A DNA stretch of 7,355 bases from an uncultured Gammaproteobacteria bacterium (GTDB taxonomy: Bacteria; Pseudomonadota; Gammaproteobacteria; SZUA-140): assembly GCA_945787585.1 (NCBI GenBank), contig CALZIG010000021.1, positions 1 through 7,355 on the forward strand, in the 5' to 3' direction. The notes under the pieces are model-generated. The model saw only the letters and a list, made by a program, of their open reading frames with translations, did no database searches and was not told the origin of the DNA. The translations under genes and the position numbers were made by a program. Positions 6,060-7,355 of this stretch are shown here, one piece after another (position 1 is the stretch's first letter; every line of letters begins with the position of its first letter).

Positions 6060-6692
6060 ATGGATCATATAGAAAACTTAAATAAAAGCCTTGAGGAGTG
6101 GGCTAAGTGTGTGAAGCTTACCACGCACCAAGAATTAGCAAAAGCTAGCTTTCTTGCCATACTTAAAACTAATTCTGTTGTTAGTGGGTTTTCTATTTGG
6201 CTATTGCTTATATCAGGAGCAGCCACCACATTAATAATTACTAAGCTAGCGGATATCTCGACAATAATTTCGTCTGCTTCAATACAGTCAGTTCTTGTTA
6301 TATTGATACTGTCTGCAATAGCTGGATTTTTTGTAAAAGCTATCTCTCTATATATCGATATTTTCCTTCAGATAAACGAAAATATTAGTGAGCTGTTTTC
6401 TACAACACTGAAAGAGCACGACTCTCAGGGAGAAAAAATGGAAGCAGTGGCAGGAAACTTAACTGACGCTCCTGATATGGAAATAGACTTCAATCTCGTT
6501 TTAAACGAGTTTACGGAGCCACTTCCAGCGTGGTATCGGACAAAAGTTTTTAAAGCGGCAGAAGAAACTGCGAAGGATCCTTTGTGGGGGTACAAAAGAT
6601 ATGCAAAACTATTACTCGGCATGGGTATAGCAGCAGTTTTTCAGGTAGCACTATTTATACTTTGCGTGTTTGTAGTTGTTGTTTCAATATAG
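6060..6692 (+). CDS. Unrecognised three-helix inner-membrane protein
   Basis: I do not recognise a family for this 210-residue protein. An amphipathic N-terminal region (1-38) is followed by two hydrophobic helices (about 40-60 and 76-97), a soluble acidic stretch (about 101-183) and a C-terminal helix (about 184-209) ending four residues after a run of valines. The soluble part includes the acidic segment DAPDMEIDFNLVLNEF (136-151) and the aromatic FTEPLPAWYR (151-160). The codons are clearly more A+T-rich than those of cysG or the parA-like gene, for instance many ATA, TTA and AAA codons, which suggests separate acquisition. It lies on the same strand as the toxin-like gene but 142 bases away, with no strong ribosome site. 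A membrane immunity protein for the upstream toxin is one reading; an unrelated cargo gene is another. The intact frame and clear helix pattern support a real gene. Confidence 0.7.
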   Translation: MDHIENLNKSLEEWAKCVKLTTHQELAKASFLAILKTNSVVSGFSIWLLLISGAATTLIITKLADISTIISSASIQSVLVILILSAIAGFFVKAISLYIDIFLQINENISELFSTTLKEHDSQGEKMEAVAGNLTDAPDMEIDFNLVLNEFTEPLPAWYRTKVFKAAEETAKDPLWGYKRYAKLLLGMGIAAVFQVALFILCVFVVVVSI

Positions 6693-6703
6693 TGTACAAA
6701 TAC

Positions 6704-6860
6704 TTGGGGCCAGAGTAAAAATAAACGACCGTATTTTGGGTTAGTATGTAGCCCGAGTTGTGCTTCAAAATCTGCATTCACCCAGCCTACGCACTTATGT
6801 AAGCACCCTTCGGACCAGGCACCTTTGTGCTAATATTTGGGGTGCCAATGAAATTGACTC
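6704..6860. repeat. Decayed REP/RAYT-like repeat debris
   Basis: The 183 bases between the two convergent genes hold no gene. TTGGGGCCAGAGTAAAAATA (6704-6723) resembles the short GGGGTCAGAGTAAAA-type tags I have seen beside IS200-like REP transposases, and a related sequence with TTGGGG and GCCA recurs at 6837-6847. GGGTTA (6738-6743) pairs with TAGCCC (6749-6754), and GTAG (6748-6751) with CTAC (6787-6790), as a degenerate REP hairpin; the minus strand reads GTAGGCTGGGTGAATG, close to the GTAGGGTGGGTTAGG of the repeat at 107-232. GGCACC (6818-6823) and GGTGCC (6841-6846) form another dyad. The parts are recognisable but imperfect. Either convergent transcript could end in these hairpins. Confidence 0.4.
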
Positions 6861-6875
6861 AAAAAGTTGGTCGGC

Positions 6876-7355
6876 TCAATCGAAGTGCGTAATAAGCCCT
6901 ATATTCATAAATGTAATGTTATCACCGTCAATATCATGAATCTCGTACTCACCCCGGAAGCCAATATTATTTGTTAAGTCATATTGCATGCCGATGCCAT
7001 AATGAAGGCCAGTGCCACTATCCTCAGCAGAATCAGGAGCAAGATTGGTTACCCCCTCTACCGTCCACATACTCAGCCCTAGTCTTCCAAATAGCGATAT
7101 AGAAGAGGATAGGTTTTTTTTGTAGAGACCACTTAATGTTACAGCCCTTGCCCCAATTTTAACCGTCTCGTCCTCAGAAAAAACATACAATGTATTATCG
7201 ATTACAATTTGCTCACCAGTTGTTCCCGCTAGCGTAGTATCGCCAAATTCATTAAACGAGAACTCAAATCCAAAATCATTATCGAAGTCGAGGCCAAATA
7301 AAAATTTAAACCCCATATCTTCTTCATCGAGGTTTGCCGTTGTTGACGTAATTCC
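6876..7355 (-). CDS. OmpA-like outer-membrane beta-barrel protein, C-terminal part (partial)
   Basis: On the minus strand the frame is open from the window end through the Met at 7316 to TGA at 6876-6878, so the true start lies beyond 7355 and 159 residues are visible. The sequence alternates hydrophobic and polar residues in repeated strands: MGFKFLFGLDFDNDFGFEFS, ARAVTLSGLYKKNLSSSISL, LFGRLGLSMWTVEG, TGLHYGIGMQYDLTNNIGFR, GEYEIHDIDGDNITFMNIGL and a final strand ITHFD. FGLDFDNDFGFEFSFNEFGD and GMQYDLTNNIGFRGEYEIHD are the strand-turn-strand signatures of the eight-stranded OmpA-type barrel (OMP_b-brl / OmpA membrane domain). It would span the outer membrane as a small porin or structural protein. 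The chain ends in Phe-Asp rather than the usual terminal Phe. No peptidoglycan-binding OmpA C-terminal domain follows, so this is a barrel-only protein. Function beyond that is not visible. Confidence 0.82.
   Translation of the reverse strand, partial: GITSTTANLDEEDMGFKFLFGLDFDNDFGFEFSFNEFGDTTLAGTTGEQIVIDNTLYVFSEDETVKIGARAVTLSGLYKKNLSSSISLFGRLGLSMWTVEGVTNLAPDSAEDSGTGLHYGIGMQYDLTNNIGFRGEYEIHDIDGDNITFMNIGLITHFD

Noticed and set aside
6876..7316. Treating the Met at 7316 as the start of the barrel protein
   Set aside because: The frame stays open through 13 further codons to the window edge, there is no signal peptide after this Met, and the sequence begins mid-barrel, so the gene is 5'-truncated by the window.

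Overview
The window looks like chromosomal DNA of a gammaproteobacterium of roughly balanced base composition. The end of serS followed by a fused three-activity cysG, and a QmcA-type SPFH/NfeD pair, are typical of that class. The genus cannot be fixed from this sequence.

Layout. Positions 1-99 are the 3' end of serS. Positions 107-232 hold a compound inverted repeat built of two REP-like hairpins (REPIN/BIME-like). cysG (249-1646) makes siroheme for sulfite and nitrite reductases. A two-gene membrane operon follows: an SPFH/Band 7 protein of the QmcA/stomatin type (1759-2736) and its NfeD-like OB-fold partner (2739-3218). After a strong hairpin comes a second two-gene unit: a short ParA/MinD-type ATPase (3432-4070) whose stop overlaps the start of an unannotated 58-residue, Lys/Ala-rich, probably disordered protein (4067-4243) ending in Arg-Val-Trp-Pro-Asp. 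A clear intrinsic terminator closes this unit. An Ohr-type organic hydroperoxide reductase (4400-4822) is next.

From about 4.9 kb the content becomes accessory. Positions 4892-5917 encode a 341-residue protein with an N-terminal Asp-Asn-Arg-Pro-Glu...Gln-Arg segment like those on DUF4157-type and contractile-injection-associated toxins, followed by an unassigned C-terminal domain. An AT-rich gene for an unrecognised three-helix membrane protein follows (6060-6692), then a repeat-like intergenic stretch, and finally the 3' part of an OmpA-like outer-membrane beta-barrel gene on the minus strand (6876-7355, running off the window).

The two most interesting items are the ParA plus tiny-partner pair, which has the layout of a cargo-positioning system such as McdAB but with no visible cargo, and the orphan toxin-like protein with a membrane protein downstream that could be its immunity factor or an unrelated insertion. 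Both functional readings are inference. No tRNA, rRNA, CRISPR array, intact insertion sequence or replication origin was seen.
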